Of a stretch of 13,709 bases of DNA, positions 1 to 6,048 are shown one piece after another. Position numbers and translations under genes: made by a program. Numbering within the stretch: the stretch's first letter is position 1; every line of letters begins with the position of its first letter. Below the pieces are notes generated by a model. It did no database searches. It had not been told where the DNA came from and saw only the letters and a list, made by a program, of their open reading frames with translations. The DNA is from Chitinivibrionales bacterium (GTDB taxonomy: Bacteria > Fibrobacterota > Chitinivibrionia > Chitinivibrionales > FEN-1185): assembly GCA_028718065.1 (NCBI GenBank), contig JAQUMP010000031.1, forward strand, positions 1 through 13,709, written 5' to 3'.

Positions 1-2
1 AA

Positions 3-113
3 TCCGCATGGCGTATCGCCGTCGAATCCTGGCTGCGCAAAAACGGCTCTATTACCGTCACCATTAACAAAAAAGTGTTACCCGTTTTTCAGGAAATCCG
101 GACTCATAATTAG
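3..113 (+). CDS. Possible 3' end of a plus-strand gene (partial, unknown)
   Basis: An open frame enters from the left edge and ends at TAG 111-113, giving 36 residues that begin SAWRIAVESWLRKNG and end FQEIRTHN. Its composition is ordinary for a protein C-terminus and less AT-rich than the DNA just to the right. If real, it converges on the minus-strand gene to its right, and the two coding ends overlap by 36 bases. I do not recognise the family. A competing reading is a minus-strand gene starting at ATG 64-62 and leaving the window leftward (MVTVIEPFLRSQDS...), but that start has no clear ribosome-binding site. The fragment is too short to decide. Confidence 0.3.
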   Translation, partial: SAWRIAVESWLRKNGSITVTINKKVLPVFQEIRTHN

Positions 114-500
114 ATGGTGTGCACAAAGCTCTTTTTCATGTTTTGCTTTATCTTCCAAACCCGCAACTGATATTGGGCTCGCTAGGTCTAGAGATGAATT
201 GTTCTGTAGATACTTAAATTGTTTTTGATTTTTAAAATGCAAATAATTTTTATTTAGCCTTTTCTGAAGGAAAGGCTTTGAATTTATAATATTATCAAAT
301 GAAATTTGGTTGAGTATGCATCCCTTTTTAATTAGCAATTCAACTACAATCTCCGCAATCTCGGAATCCTTCACAGAAAGTCCTTCGCTATTTGCCATTT
401 GTGATTTAAGGATTCTATATTTATCAAAATTAAATTTTTCATCCAAAATAATATCAATGTTGGTTTCACAAAAAAGATTCAATTTTTCTTTTTCGTTCAT
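78..500 (-). CDS. Hypothetical protein, 140 aa, AT-rich
   Basis: I do not recognise this protein. It is 140 residues, rich in Asn, Lys, Ile, Leu and Phe, and acidic/basic mixed, with no membrane segment or signal peptide. It has predicted-helix character throughout and one Cys-His-His stretch near the C-terminus (CAHHLIMSP). The start at 500 is supported by AGAGGG placed 7 bases before the ATG. It lies 163 bases downstream of the DUF262/HNH gene on the same strand, with a hairpin and a possible promoter between them, so it may be a separate unit rather than an operon member. Its DNA is the most AT-rich in the window, which suggests recent acquisition. It could be an accessory, inhibitor or immunity-type small protein of the neighbouring cassette, but nothing in the sequence shows that. 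Confidence 0.65.
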   Translation of the reverse strand: MNEKEKLNLFCETNIDIILDEKFNFDKYRILKSQMANSEGLSVKDSEIAEIVVELLIKKGCILNQISFDNIINSKPFLQKRLNKNYLHFKNQKQFKYLQNNSSLDLASPISVAGLEDKAKHEKELCAHHLIMSPDFLKNG

Positions 501-601
501 CTGAAAACCCTCTGGTTACCAAATTAAATGTTTCAAATCACAGGAAGGAACGTTATTAGCCTTTTAACAATTATAGACACTCCTAAAAATCTATCTGCCC
601 C

Positions 602-629
602 ATTATAAATGCTATTCTTGCTGGGTGAA
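602..629 (-). promoter_or_regulatory. Possible promoter for the 140-aa gene
   Basis: On the minus strand, TTCACC (629-624) and TATAAT (607-602) are separated by 16 bases, about 100 bases upstream of the 140-aa gene. The -10 is perfect and the -35 matches four of six consensus positions. The surrounding AT-rich DNA makes chance matches likely. A second TATAAT at 575-570 lacks a good -35. Confidence 0.3.
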
Positions 630-653
630 GACCCCGAAGCTACGCGTCGGGTC
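630..653. repeat. Inverted repeat / hairpin in the spacer
   Basis: GACCCCGA (630-637) pairs with TCGGGTC (647-653) around a 9-base loop, with one bulged C. No T-run follows on either strand, so it is not a classical terminator. A REP-like or transcript-end structure downstream of the DUF262/HNH gene is possible. It is GC-rich inside an otherwise AT-rich spacer. Confidence 0.45.
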
Positions 654-663
654 ACACGAGCAT

Positions 664-1971
664 TTATTTCCTTCTCCGGTTTCCTTTACTCGAATTGCAG
701 CCTCTACACATCAGCGCGGCATTATCCAGCTCAGACCGCCCGCCTTTGCTATGTGGATTTATATGGTCTATGGTAAAATCCGCCCAGGTTAGTTCTTTAT
801 TGCAATCCGGACATTTACGACTGGAGGTAGTATTCCATAGCAATCGACGTTGCTCAATGCTAAAAGTTCTATTGCTGTCTTTTCTCACGAAAAGATTTTG
901 AAGAAGGTTTCGAAGAATGTTTTCACGGTTTCTACGCTGGGTAATTGAATCCGAATCCTGAGTAACCGTTAATAAATATTCCCGCTGCAATTCAAGCCCG
1001 CGCGGGATATTGTCGGCTTTCCTCTGTTTCTGCCTCACCTCATCCACACCATTTGAAAAAGAAATTAACATTTCCCAAGCAAGACGATTCCTTCTTCTGT
1101 CGTTTAGGATAAGCCCTTCATCGGCAAATTTCCAAAAAAGGACGGTTAACGTATAAAAATCAGAAAGTTTACAAAACCGGGATTGATGAATTTTAGGAAA
1201 AAGTCTCCAAATAAGGTTTATGGCAGCCTGGGTTTTAATTCGCAAGTCATATATCTGTTTTGGCGTATGCCCGTCCGCTCGCATGACTTTATCGAGAGAT
1301 ATTTTTTTATTTATGACATCCCCGGAAAAAATTGAAATCATTATTTCCAGAACCAGTTCAACGTGTTTCATTCGGTTTATTTGGTCTCTGCTAAGAATGT
1401 CAGAGTCTATAAAATAATCCACATTACGTTCCGCCAAGGCAGCCGCCATTTTTAGAAGTTTGCTATTATAATATTTTGCATGGCGTTTTTCCGACGATGT
1501 AAGGGCTTTGCCGGTGGAATTAATACGGACAAAGAGATCTATAATGTCGGATAAATCCCCACTTACTTCGATTGTCTGGAGTTTATATCCGTTAATCAAA
1601 TGCTGTCGCTTATAATGAACAATATCTTTATAAGAGTATTTGTCCGGTTCTGGCGTTTCGGGAAGATCGATAAGCGCAGGAAAACGATTTCCGCGGATAA
1701 TCCCCATATACATTAGGATTGATTCGATGCGTTGTTTGCCGTCAATTACATCATAAAATATTTCGCCGTCATCTTCTCGTCGGTAGAGGAAAACAGAAGG
1801 TAATGGGTAATTCTTAAAAATGCTGTCAATCAGCTTTGATCGGTCTGCATTTTTCCATACCGAATCTCTCTGAAAACCCGGATTAAGGTTCAATTTGCCG
1901 TCGTTATATTTTTGTACAATCTCCTCGATGGTTTTTTGGTCTGGCATAAATTGAATCGTCGTTGTGGACAT
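664..1971 (-). CDS. DUF262 + HNH endonuclease protein (GmrSD/SspE-like)
   Basis: This is a 435-residue protein with two recognisable parts. The N-terminal half is a DUF262 (ParB/GmrS-like) domain: NPGFQRDSVW near 30-39, the signature DGKQR at 77-81, and FVRINSTGK at 147-155, the usual second motif. DUF262 domains in GmrSD and SspE-type proteins are linked to NTP-dependent sensing of modified DNA. The C-terminus is a classical Cys-type HNH nuclease: CPDC at 387-390, DH at 402-403, N417, then C422 and C425-N426 before a basic tail. This differs from the DUF1524 His-Asn-His domain of GmrSD. A central helical region (160-370) links them. The start at 1971 has a strong AGGAG 5 bases upstream of ATG. 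It lies 47 bases after the DUF5131 gene and is probably co-transcribed with it. A cytoplasmic defence nuclease is the most likely role. Confidence 0.9.
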   Translation of the reverse strand: MSTTTIQFMPDQKTIEEIVQKYNDGKLNLNPGFQRDSVWKNADRSKLIDSIFKNYPLPSVFLYRREDDGEIFYDVIDGKQRIESILMYMGIIRGNRFPALIDLPETPEPDKYSYKDIVHYKRQHLINGYKLQTIEVSGDLSDIIDLFVRINSTGKALTSSEKRHAKYYNSKLLKMAAALAERNVDYFIDSDILSRDQINRMKHVELVLEIMISIFSGDVINKKISLDKVMRADGHTPKQIYDLRIKTQAAINLIWRLFPKIHQSRFCKLSDFYTLTVLFWKFADEGLILNDRRRNRLAWEMLISFSNGVDEVRQKQRKADNIPRGLELQREYLLTVTQDSDSITQRRNRENILRNLLQNLFVRKDSNRTFSIEQRRLLWNTTSSRKCPDCNKELTWADFTIDHINPHSKGGRSELDNAALMCRGCNSSKGNRRRK

Positions 1972-2018
1972 GTGTTCTCCTATTAAAAAACTTCAACACA
2001 CCCGGTGCAGTGGTTATT

Positions 2019-2738
2019 TTACCTAACTTCCGCAACCGGCATTTCATCCCAAATCCTATTTTCCAAAACCCTTCCCTTTTCTTTTTTCCTCACTCCGCCC
2101 CATTGTTTAAAAAAGAAAGGTGTCTTGCTTTTAACACAAACATCCCGGATGGCTGTCACCCATTCTTTTTTCATGGGCCGCGCACCAGGACCGGATTCGC
2201 CGCCGACAATAACCCAGTTTATGCCGGCCAAATTAAGTCCGGCAATCGGCCCGATTAACGGTTCAATCGAAAGAAATTTTGTTTGTGCGCCAACGCGCCT
2301 TAAATCTTCGATCCTGTATCGTGTTGCGGAATGCTCAACCGTTACGCCTTGCCATATATTTGGGGTCCAATTGATTTTTGGCGACAACTCCAGCAGTCTG
2401 TCCGATCTTTTTGTAAGGACCTGGAAAGTATGCCAGTGCGCCATATTCATAACGGCAAAAAGTTGGAGTATTTGGTTATCCGTAATTTTTTCGTTAAAAG
2501 TGTCGCTCATGGAATTAACAAAAATCATGCGCGGTTTTTTCCATGCAAGCGGCTTATCTAAAAGGTCGGCATGAAAAACCGGCGCAAAACCATTCCGGTA
2601 GGCTTCCGCGCCCATGGCCTGGAGGCGGCGTGTCATTCTTTCTGCATAGCAATTAAGGCAACCTGCGGAATGTTTGGTGCATCCGGTAATTGGGTTCCAG
2701 GTTGTCTCGGTCCATTCTATGCGGGAGTTGGTTGCCAT
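2019..2738 (-). CDS. DUF5131 / phage Gp37-Gp68 family, three-Cys-motif protein
   Basis: This is a 239-residue member of the Gp37/Gp68 (DUF5131) family and looks full length. The hallmark lies at the N-terminus: WNPITGC, then SAGCLNCYAE, placing Cys at 20, 27 and 30 (CX6CX2CY). It resembles, but does not match, the CX3CX2C cluster site of radical SAM enzymes. Other family motifs in order are SMSDTF (76-81), LTKRSDR (108-114), GVTVE (131-135), LSIEPLIG (156-163), VIVGGESGPGARP (176-188) and PFFFKQWG (207-214). These fit a TIM-barrel-like fold with an Fe-S centre, but that is inferred from the family. GAGG lies 7 bases before the ATG and overlaps the TGA of the upstream tcmP gene, so translation is probably coupled. 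The biochemical activity is unknown. The name reflects phage homologues, not a structural phage role. Confidence 0.92.
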   Translation of the reverse strand: MATNSRIEWTETTWNPITGCTKHSAGCLNCYAERMTRRLQAMGAEAYRNGFAPVFHADLLDKPLAWKKPRMIFVNSMSDTFNEKITDNQILQLFAVMNMAHWHTFQVLTKRSDRLLELSPKINWTPNIWQGVTVEHSATRYRIEDLRRVGAQTKFLSIEPLIGPIAGLNLAGINWVIVGGESGPGARPMKKEWVTAIRDVCVKSKTPFFFKQWGGVRKKEKGRVLENRIWDEMPVAEVR

Positions 2739-2747
2739 TTAAATACC

Positions 2748-3581
2748 TCAATCTAAAAAACTAATTTGTGGATCATTTTGCTTTTTTGTTTCTTTCCAGA
2801 ATTTTTTGCCAAGATCGTGTCTGCTATAAAATGCAAGCCGGTATAGCGGAGCATTTTTCTGATAATTACGGACCAACACCGTTTCGCCGGGTTGTTGCGG
2901 CTTATAATCCAATTCTTGCATGTGCGCGGAGAATTCTTCAAGAATAAATAGGCCGAATTGTTTATTGCCTGCTAATGCCCATCTATCTCTCCAATCCGGC
3001 TTGCCGATAAAACGCTCTACCGTGTTATTTGTTTGCGCCATATAGGGTGTAACATTTCGGTTGGCGTCCATATCGGTGGGGACAAGGACAAGAAAATCCA
3101 TAAATCGTTTAGAAAGCTGCTCAATTGTAGAAAAGGCGAGATTATCGAGTTTGAATGGATCAACAAAGCAGAATGTTAAGACCTTAAAATCCTTGCTATG
3201 GGCAGGTAATTTATTCAAAATATCGGGCACGGCATTGTTCGAATCGCAGCAAATAAAGTGCGAATCAACTTCGGGGTAGTGTTGCGCAACACGCTTTTGC
3301 AGCGCGGAGCTGTTTTGATCGTTGATATCGCAAAAGATATATTTATCGAAACGATGTGGAATGTCAATGGCGCGCAATGCAGACGTAGTGACTATTTCCG
3401 AAGTCTCCTTGATTTTAGCATAACCCGCTCCGGCAAATAAATCAATATAAACGAGCGATTGCCATTTAGGCGGTTTCATGCTTCCGGTGAATAATGTGCA
3501 GTAGGTTTGAACAAGGTCGTACTTTTCTTTGGCCCAAATGCCCACTTCGGGTAACTGGAGGCCATCATTTTCAATAGTCAT
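2748..3581 (-). CDS. tcmP: Three-Cys-motif partner protein TcmP
   Basis: This is a 277-residue protein of the TcmP family, defined by being encoded beside a DUF5131 three-Cys protein, as it is here (9-base gap). Its opening NDGLQLPEVGIWAKEK is typical of the family. YIDLFAGAG at 45-53 resembles the AdoMet-binding motif I of DNA methyltransferases. YIFCDIN (81-87) resembles the acidic end of the second strand, and FVDPF (139-143) sits where methyltransferases carry DPPY-like motif IV. A Rossmann-type, AdoMet-binding fold is therefore likely by motif, but catalysis is unproven. I chose the ATG at 3581 because family members begin there. An in-frame TTG at 3653 has no ribosome-binding site and would add residues unlike the family. 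The gene begins just after the broken DUF1016 gene and heads the cassette with DUF5131 and DUF262/HNH. Confidence 0.9.
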   Translation of the reverse strand: MTIENDGLQLPEVGIWAKEKYDLVQTYCTLFTGSMKPPKWQSLVYIDLFAGAGYAKIKETSEIVTTSALRAIDIPHRFDKYIFCDINDQNSSALQKRVAQHYPEVDSHFICCDSNNAVPDILNKLPAHSKDFKVLTFCFVDPFKLDNLAFSTIEQLSKRFMDFLVLVPTDMDANRNVTPYMAQTNNTVERFIGKPDWRDRWALAGNKQFGLFILEEFSAHMQELDYKPQQPGETVLVRNYQKNAPLYRLAFYSRHDLGKKFWKETKKQNDPQISFLD

Positions 3582-3659
3582 ATTATATACCCATGCTGGA
3601 GCGCGGCTAGTCTTTTGCCGGTTCTTTTCAATCCCCAAAACCCAAACAGCCAACTATAA

Positions 3660-3689
3660 ATTTTATCTTGCCCCAATATTCTGTGTCCA
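3660..3689 (-). promoter_or_regulatory. Possible promoter for the tcmP cassette
   Basis: On the minus strand, TGGACA (3689-3684) and TAAAAT (3665-3660) are separated by 18 bases. Each box matches five of six consensus positions. It lies in the last codons of the DUF1016 remnant, about 80 bases upstream of the tcmP start. The position suits the cassette, but AT-rich debris can yield such matches by chance. Confidence 0.35.
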
Positions 3690-3998
3690 GCCTATTTCTC
3701 GAATTAACGATTCGAGAATTGGATGCCCGGCGTATTCGTCATAAAACTGGGCCATATACCATAAATTTCCGGATGAATAACCCCGCGTACCGGGAAATTC
3801 CTTTTATAGCTCAGCGGCGAGTGTCGGAACAATCGATTTCCCCCATCCCGCCTTTTGCTTTTCATGAATGCTTTGGCCGATATCCCAATATAAGCCAATA
3901 AGCTCTTTATTGACAACCCGTAAAGATGCAAGCCGGGCTTGCCTGATCCGACTTTTAATTTCTGCAAAAAAACTGTTGTAATCTCTGACGATTTTCAT
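3663..3998 (-). pseudogene. DUF1016 (YhcG/PDDEXK) nuclease remnant, nonsense and truncated
   Basis: The first 64 codons encode a good DUF1016 N-terminal domain (YNSFFAEIKSRI, NKELIGLYWDIGQ, GWGKSIVPTLAAEL). An in-frame TAA at 3806-3804 follows, and the same frame then continues for 46 codons with unmistakable family sequence: KEFPGTRGYSSGNLWYM, QFYDEY and IREIGWTQN. Family members usually have Gln where the stop stands (AAELQKEFPG), so a single CAA-to-TAA change explains it. Similarity then ends at a second TAA (3665-3663), where the family normally continues into its C-terminal PD-(D/E)XK nuclease domain, which is absent. The intact family is about 350 residues, so roughly two thirds is lost. 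The loss abuts the tcmP cassette, suggesting that insertion or deletion at that boundary removed the 3' part. Confidence 0.88.
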
Positions 3999-4079
3999 GG
4001 TTTTTCTTGAATGTAATTATCTGGACGAGGACGCTTTAACAAATCAACAGTCATTGTACGAAAATCCGGGATTGGTAAA

Positions 4080-4223
4080 GCATACGTTGATTATAAAATA
4101 CAATGATCGGGAGGGCTATTCAAAAGTTTCGGCGACTTTGATTAACGGGGAAAAATCAGACAACCGCAACCGGGCTTTTTGACTTTTGGCTCGGCCGGTA
4201 ACTCTGCTTGCTCGGATCTTGCA
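4080..4223. repeat. Direct repeat copy A (displaced 3' end of the DTW gene)
   Basis: This copy aligns by eye with 5289-5435 in the same orientation. About 144 positions align, with about 12 mismatches and one 3-base indel near 4148. It holds the last ~22 codons of the DTW gene plus about 75 bases of its downstream flank. Between the copies lie 1,065 bases carrying the ORF6N gene. The layout resembles attL/attR-type duplication of a gene 3' end. Confidence 0.9.
4156..4223 (-). pseudogene. Orphan C-terminal tail of a DTW-domain gene
   Basis: Read on the minus strand, this encodes QDPSKQSYRPSQKSKSPVAV plus V and a TGA at 4158-4156. The intact DTW protein ends with the same 22 residues except for P in place of Q and S in place of L. 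Most other base differences are synonymous (GCG/GCC, GTT/GTC, AGC/AGT, CAA/CAG), so both copies descended from functional coding ends. No start or body of the gene is attached here. Confidence 0.85.
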
Positions 4224-4277
4224 AGGATTCAGGGACGGTTTAATATTAGATTAGCGTCTTCCCCATCAACTCCGTCA

Positions 4278-5174
4278 TCAATCCATCTCCAACCGGCTCA
4301 GCATCTCCATCGCTCCTATATCCATCTTGGAAAACGCGAACCATTTTTTCCCAAGGTCCTTGAGCGAAGCGCCAAAATGGTAAACGGTGTTTTTATCAAT
4401 CACAATAAACCGGTCGTGGGCGTTGTTGAACTCTTTAATTTCTATAGCCGGATATTGTTCATTGAACTTTTTTACATCAAGCAACAAATGTTTTGAGATT
4501 GATTTTGTAAAGATAGTTACCGAGACATTTTCATGCCGTTTGGCAAGGTGGGAAAGTACGGTATCATCGATATAATTATCTATGATGATTATTGATTCCT
4601 TTGCCGCCCTGAAAAGATCGGAGACAAACCGGTAAGCATCAAAAATTTGGCCATTAAAGAAAATGCCCTGTTTGGGCATGATTTCTTTTGCTTCTATAGC
4701 GTTGAATATTTTATCAAATTTTTTATCGGCATCTACCTTGTACTCGATTTGCTTTCTTTCCACCGTATCGAGCCGGTGAAAAATCTGTGCATTTACGGAA
4801 ATGAAACGACGCATGGCGACGAAAGCATTCATTATTTTTATGCTTACCTTGACGGCGGTTTCGCTTCTTAGAACACCAGAAAGCATGGCAACGCCTTGCT
4901 CGGTGAAGGCATAGGGCAAATACCTTCTTCCGCCTCTTTGGTTTGAGGTGCCAATTTGGAACCTCAAACGGTTCTCACTATATTCATCAACGGTCAATTG
5001 AAACATAAATTCCAGAGGAAATCTATCCATATTGCGTTTTACAGCACGATTCAGATCTTTTACCTCAACCTGGTATAAGTCGGCGAGATCGCTATCAAAC
5101 ATTACCTGTAGGCCTCGGATAAAATGAATCCGATTCCGGATTCCATCGGAAAGAATTAATTCGTGTTTGGTCAT
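4278..5174 (-). CDS. ORF6N-domain protein with PLD-like C-terminus
   Basis: This is a 298-residue, two-domain protein. Residues about 1-125 are an ORF6N (KilA-N-related) DNA-binding domain of phage/mobile-element type. They contain IHFIRGLQVMFDSDLADLYQV, shown here by its key residues FIRG, DSDLA and LYQV, then NRAVKRNMDRFP, FMFQLT and the highly conserved YLPYAFTEQGVAMLS. A helical linker (130-165) leads to a C-terminal domain beginning FNGQIFDAY. It contains IIIIDNYID and HDRFIVID (from His253), followed by FGASLKDLGKKW (from about 267). These resemble one half of a phospholipase-D HKD site with Arg in place of Lys. I preferred ATG 5174 to the in-frame TTG at 5192. The ribosome-binding site is weak either way. 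The gene sits alone between two direct repeats of the DTW gene end, as cargo of a small inserted segment. Its role is unknown; DNA binding is likely. Confidence 0.88.
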   Translation of the reverse strand: MTKHELILSDGIRNRIHFIRGLQVMFDSDLADLYQVEVKDLNRAVKRNMDRFPLEFMFQLTVDEYSENRLRFQIGTSNQRGGRRYLPYAFTEQGVAMLSGVLRSETAVKVSIKIMNAFVAMRRFISVNAQIFHRLDTVERKQIEYKVDADKKFDKIFNAIEAKEIMPKQGIFFNGQIFDAYRFVSDLFRAAKESIIIIDNYIDDTVLSHLAKRHENVSVTIFTKSISKHLLLDVKKFNEQYPAIEIKEFNNAHDRFIVIDKNTVYHFGASLKDLGKKWFAFSKMDIGAMEMLSRLEMD

Positions 5175-5238
5175 TGTTGGCTCTTTTGGCAATTTTTCAT
5201 TTTTCTGGAATCACATTTTGTGTTACCTTTAAATATGT

Positions 5239-5252
5239 CCGCGCGTTCGCGG
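5239..5252. repeat. Small GC-rich hairpin
   Basis: CCGCG (5239-5243) and CGCGG (5248-5252) flank a 4-base loop upstream of the ORF6N gene and downstream of the DTW gene. There is no clear T-run, so I do not call it a terminator. It lies inside the inserted segment, close to repeat copy B. Confidence 0.35.
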
Positions 5253-5288
5253 GCCCATTGCAGGACTTTGGGGACAAATGGTAGGTTT

Positions 5289-5435
5289 GCATAAGCTGAT
5301 AATAAAATACAATGATCGGGAGGGCTATTCAAAAGATTCGGCGACTTTGATTAACGACGGGGGAAAATCAGACGACGGCAACCGGGCTTTTTAGCTTTTG
5401 ACTCTGCCGGTAACTCTGCTTGCTCGGATCCTGCA
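5289..5435. repeat. Direct repeat copy B (3' end of the intact DTW gene)
   Basis: This is the gene-attached partner of 4080-4223. It covers the final codons of the DTW gene and its downstream flank. The homology begins at about GCATA (5289) and ends at about CTGCA (5435). A plus-strand frame (from ATG 5278 to TAG 5394) stays open in both copies because the indel is 3 bases, but it is probably not a gene. Confidence 0.9.
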
Positions 5436-6033
5436 TGCAGCTAATCTGATACTGCTGCATTTTATCAAAAAGCGCGAGCATCTGGGTGGGCCGCTCGTAG
5501 TTGTCAAGCCCGGCCTTCTCAAGCGCCAGCATGAGCTCGTGCGCGGCCTCGATCGTGGATAGGCACCAATCGTGCGGCTGTTTTTTAATTTTATAGCGGC
5601 TCTTTTCCTGCGGCACGAACATAAGGCGCGGCAGCTTTTGCAGGCTGGGACTGCGATTGAACATTCTCTTGGCAAGAATCCAGGTGGCGTCCAGCATAAA
5701 AACAAGCAGTTGACGCCCTGCGCAAAAATCCGGGGAAAAACCCTTGTCGGAAAGGTTGAGCGCGTTTGCGCATGGGTAAAGCAGGACCGGAAAATAGCGC
5801 GGGTCGTTAATAAGCGCTTGAACGGGTTTGTTGGCATCAAAACTTACGTCGGTATGGATTTCGCTATTAGCAAGACAAAGGTGCGCAAAACGCCCGGTGG
5901 CGGCTTTTACCTGTTTGTATTCTTTAGGATGCATGAGGATGATAATTTTTGTGCGGGTCTTAATGGGAGAAATGGACGAACACCAGCAGAGGCGTTTGGG
6001 CCAGAAGCAGCGGTAACACATTTCACGGCTCAT
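5368..6033 (-). CDS. DTW-domain tRNA-uridine aminocarboxypropyltransferase
   Basis: This is a 221-residue DTW-domain protein of the E. coli TapT (YfiP) type. Such enzymes transfer the 3-amino-3-carboxypropyl group of S-adenosylmethionine to a tRNA uridine (acp3U) in the cytoplasm. Seen here are the N-terminal cysteine cluster CYRC...CWC (Cys 6, 9, 16, 18), LMHPKEYK (33-40), the name-giving motif as DATW (115-118), and WCLSTIEAAHELM (156-168). The length is usual for the family. The start at 6033 has GGAAG 7 bases upstream. It follows the ATPase gene after only 15 bases, so the two are probably co-transcribed. Its last 22 codons are duplicated about 1.2 kb downstream, and an ORF6N gene lies between the copies. 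The present C-terminus may therefore come from the inserted element rather than from the original gene. Confidence 0.88.
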   Translation of the reverse strand: MSREMCYRCFWPKRLCWCSSISPIKTRTKIIILMHPKEYKQVKAATGRFAHLCLANSEIHTDVSFDANKPVQALINDPRYFPVLLYPCANALNLSDKGFSPDFCAGRQLLVFMLDATWILAKRMFNRSPSLQKLPRLMFVPQEKSRYKIKKQPHDWCLSTIEAAHELMLALEKAGLDNYERPTQMLALFDKMQQYQISCMQDPSKQSYRQSQKLKSPVAVV

Positions 6034-6048
6034 GAGAGAACTTCCGGT

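Noticed and set aside
2019..2738. Prophage, based on the Gp37/Gp68 family name
   Set aside because: No phage structural, lysis, terminase or integrase gene is present; the family is widespread outside phages with TcmP.
3582..3590. TATAAT directly before the tcmP ATG as a promoter
   Set aside because: Transcription would start inside the gene, beyond the family start codon.
3582..3653. N-terminal extension of TcmP from TTG 3653
   Set aside because: It has no ribosome-binding site, family members begin at the MTIENDGL position, and the extra codons are debris next to the DUF1016 remnant.
3997..4182. Plus-strand 61-codon gene between the DUF1016 remnant and repeat A
   Set aside because: About half of it is the repeat copy antisense to the DTW tail, it has no good ribosome-binding site, and I recognise no family.
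4080..5435. Insertion sequence with target-site duplication
   Set aside because: The repeats are far longer than IS duplications, are diverged, end within a gene's 3' end, and no transposase or terminal inverted repeat is visible between them.
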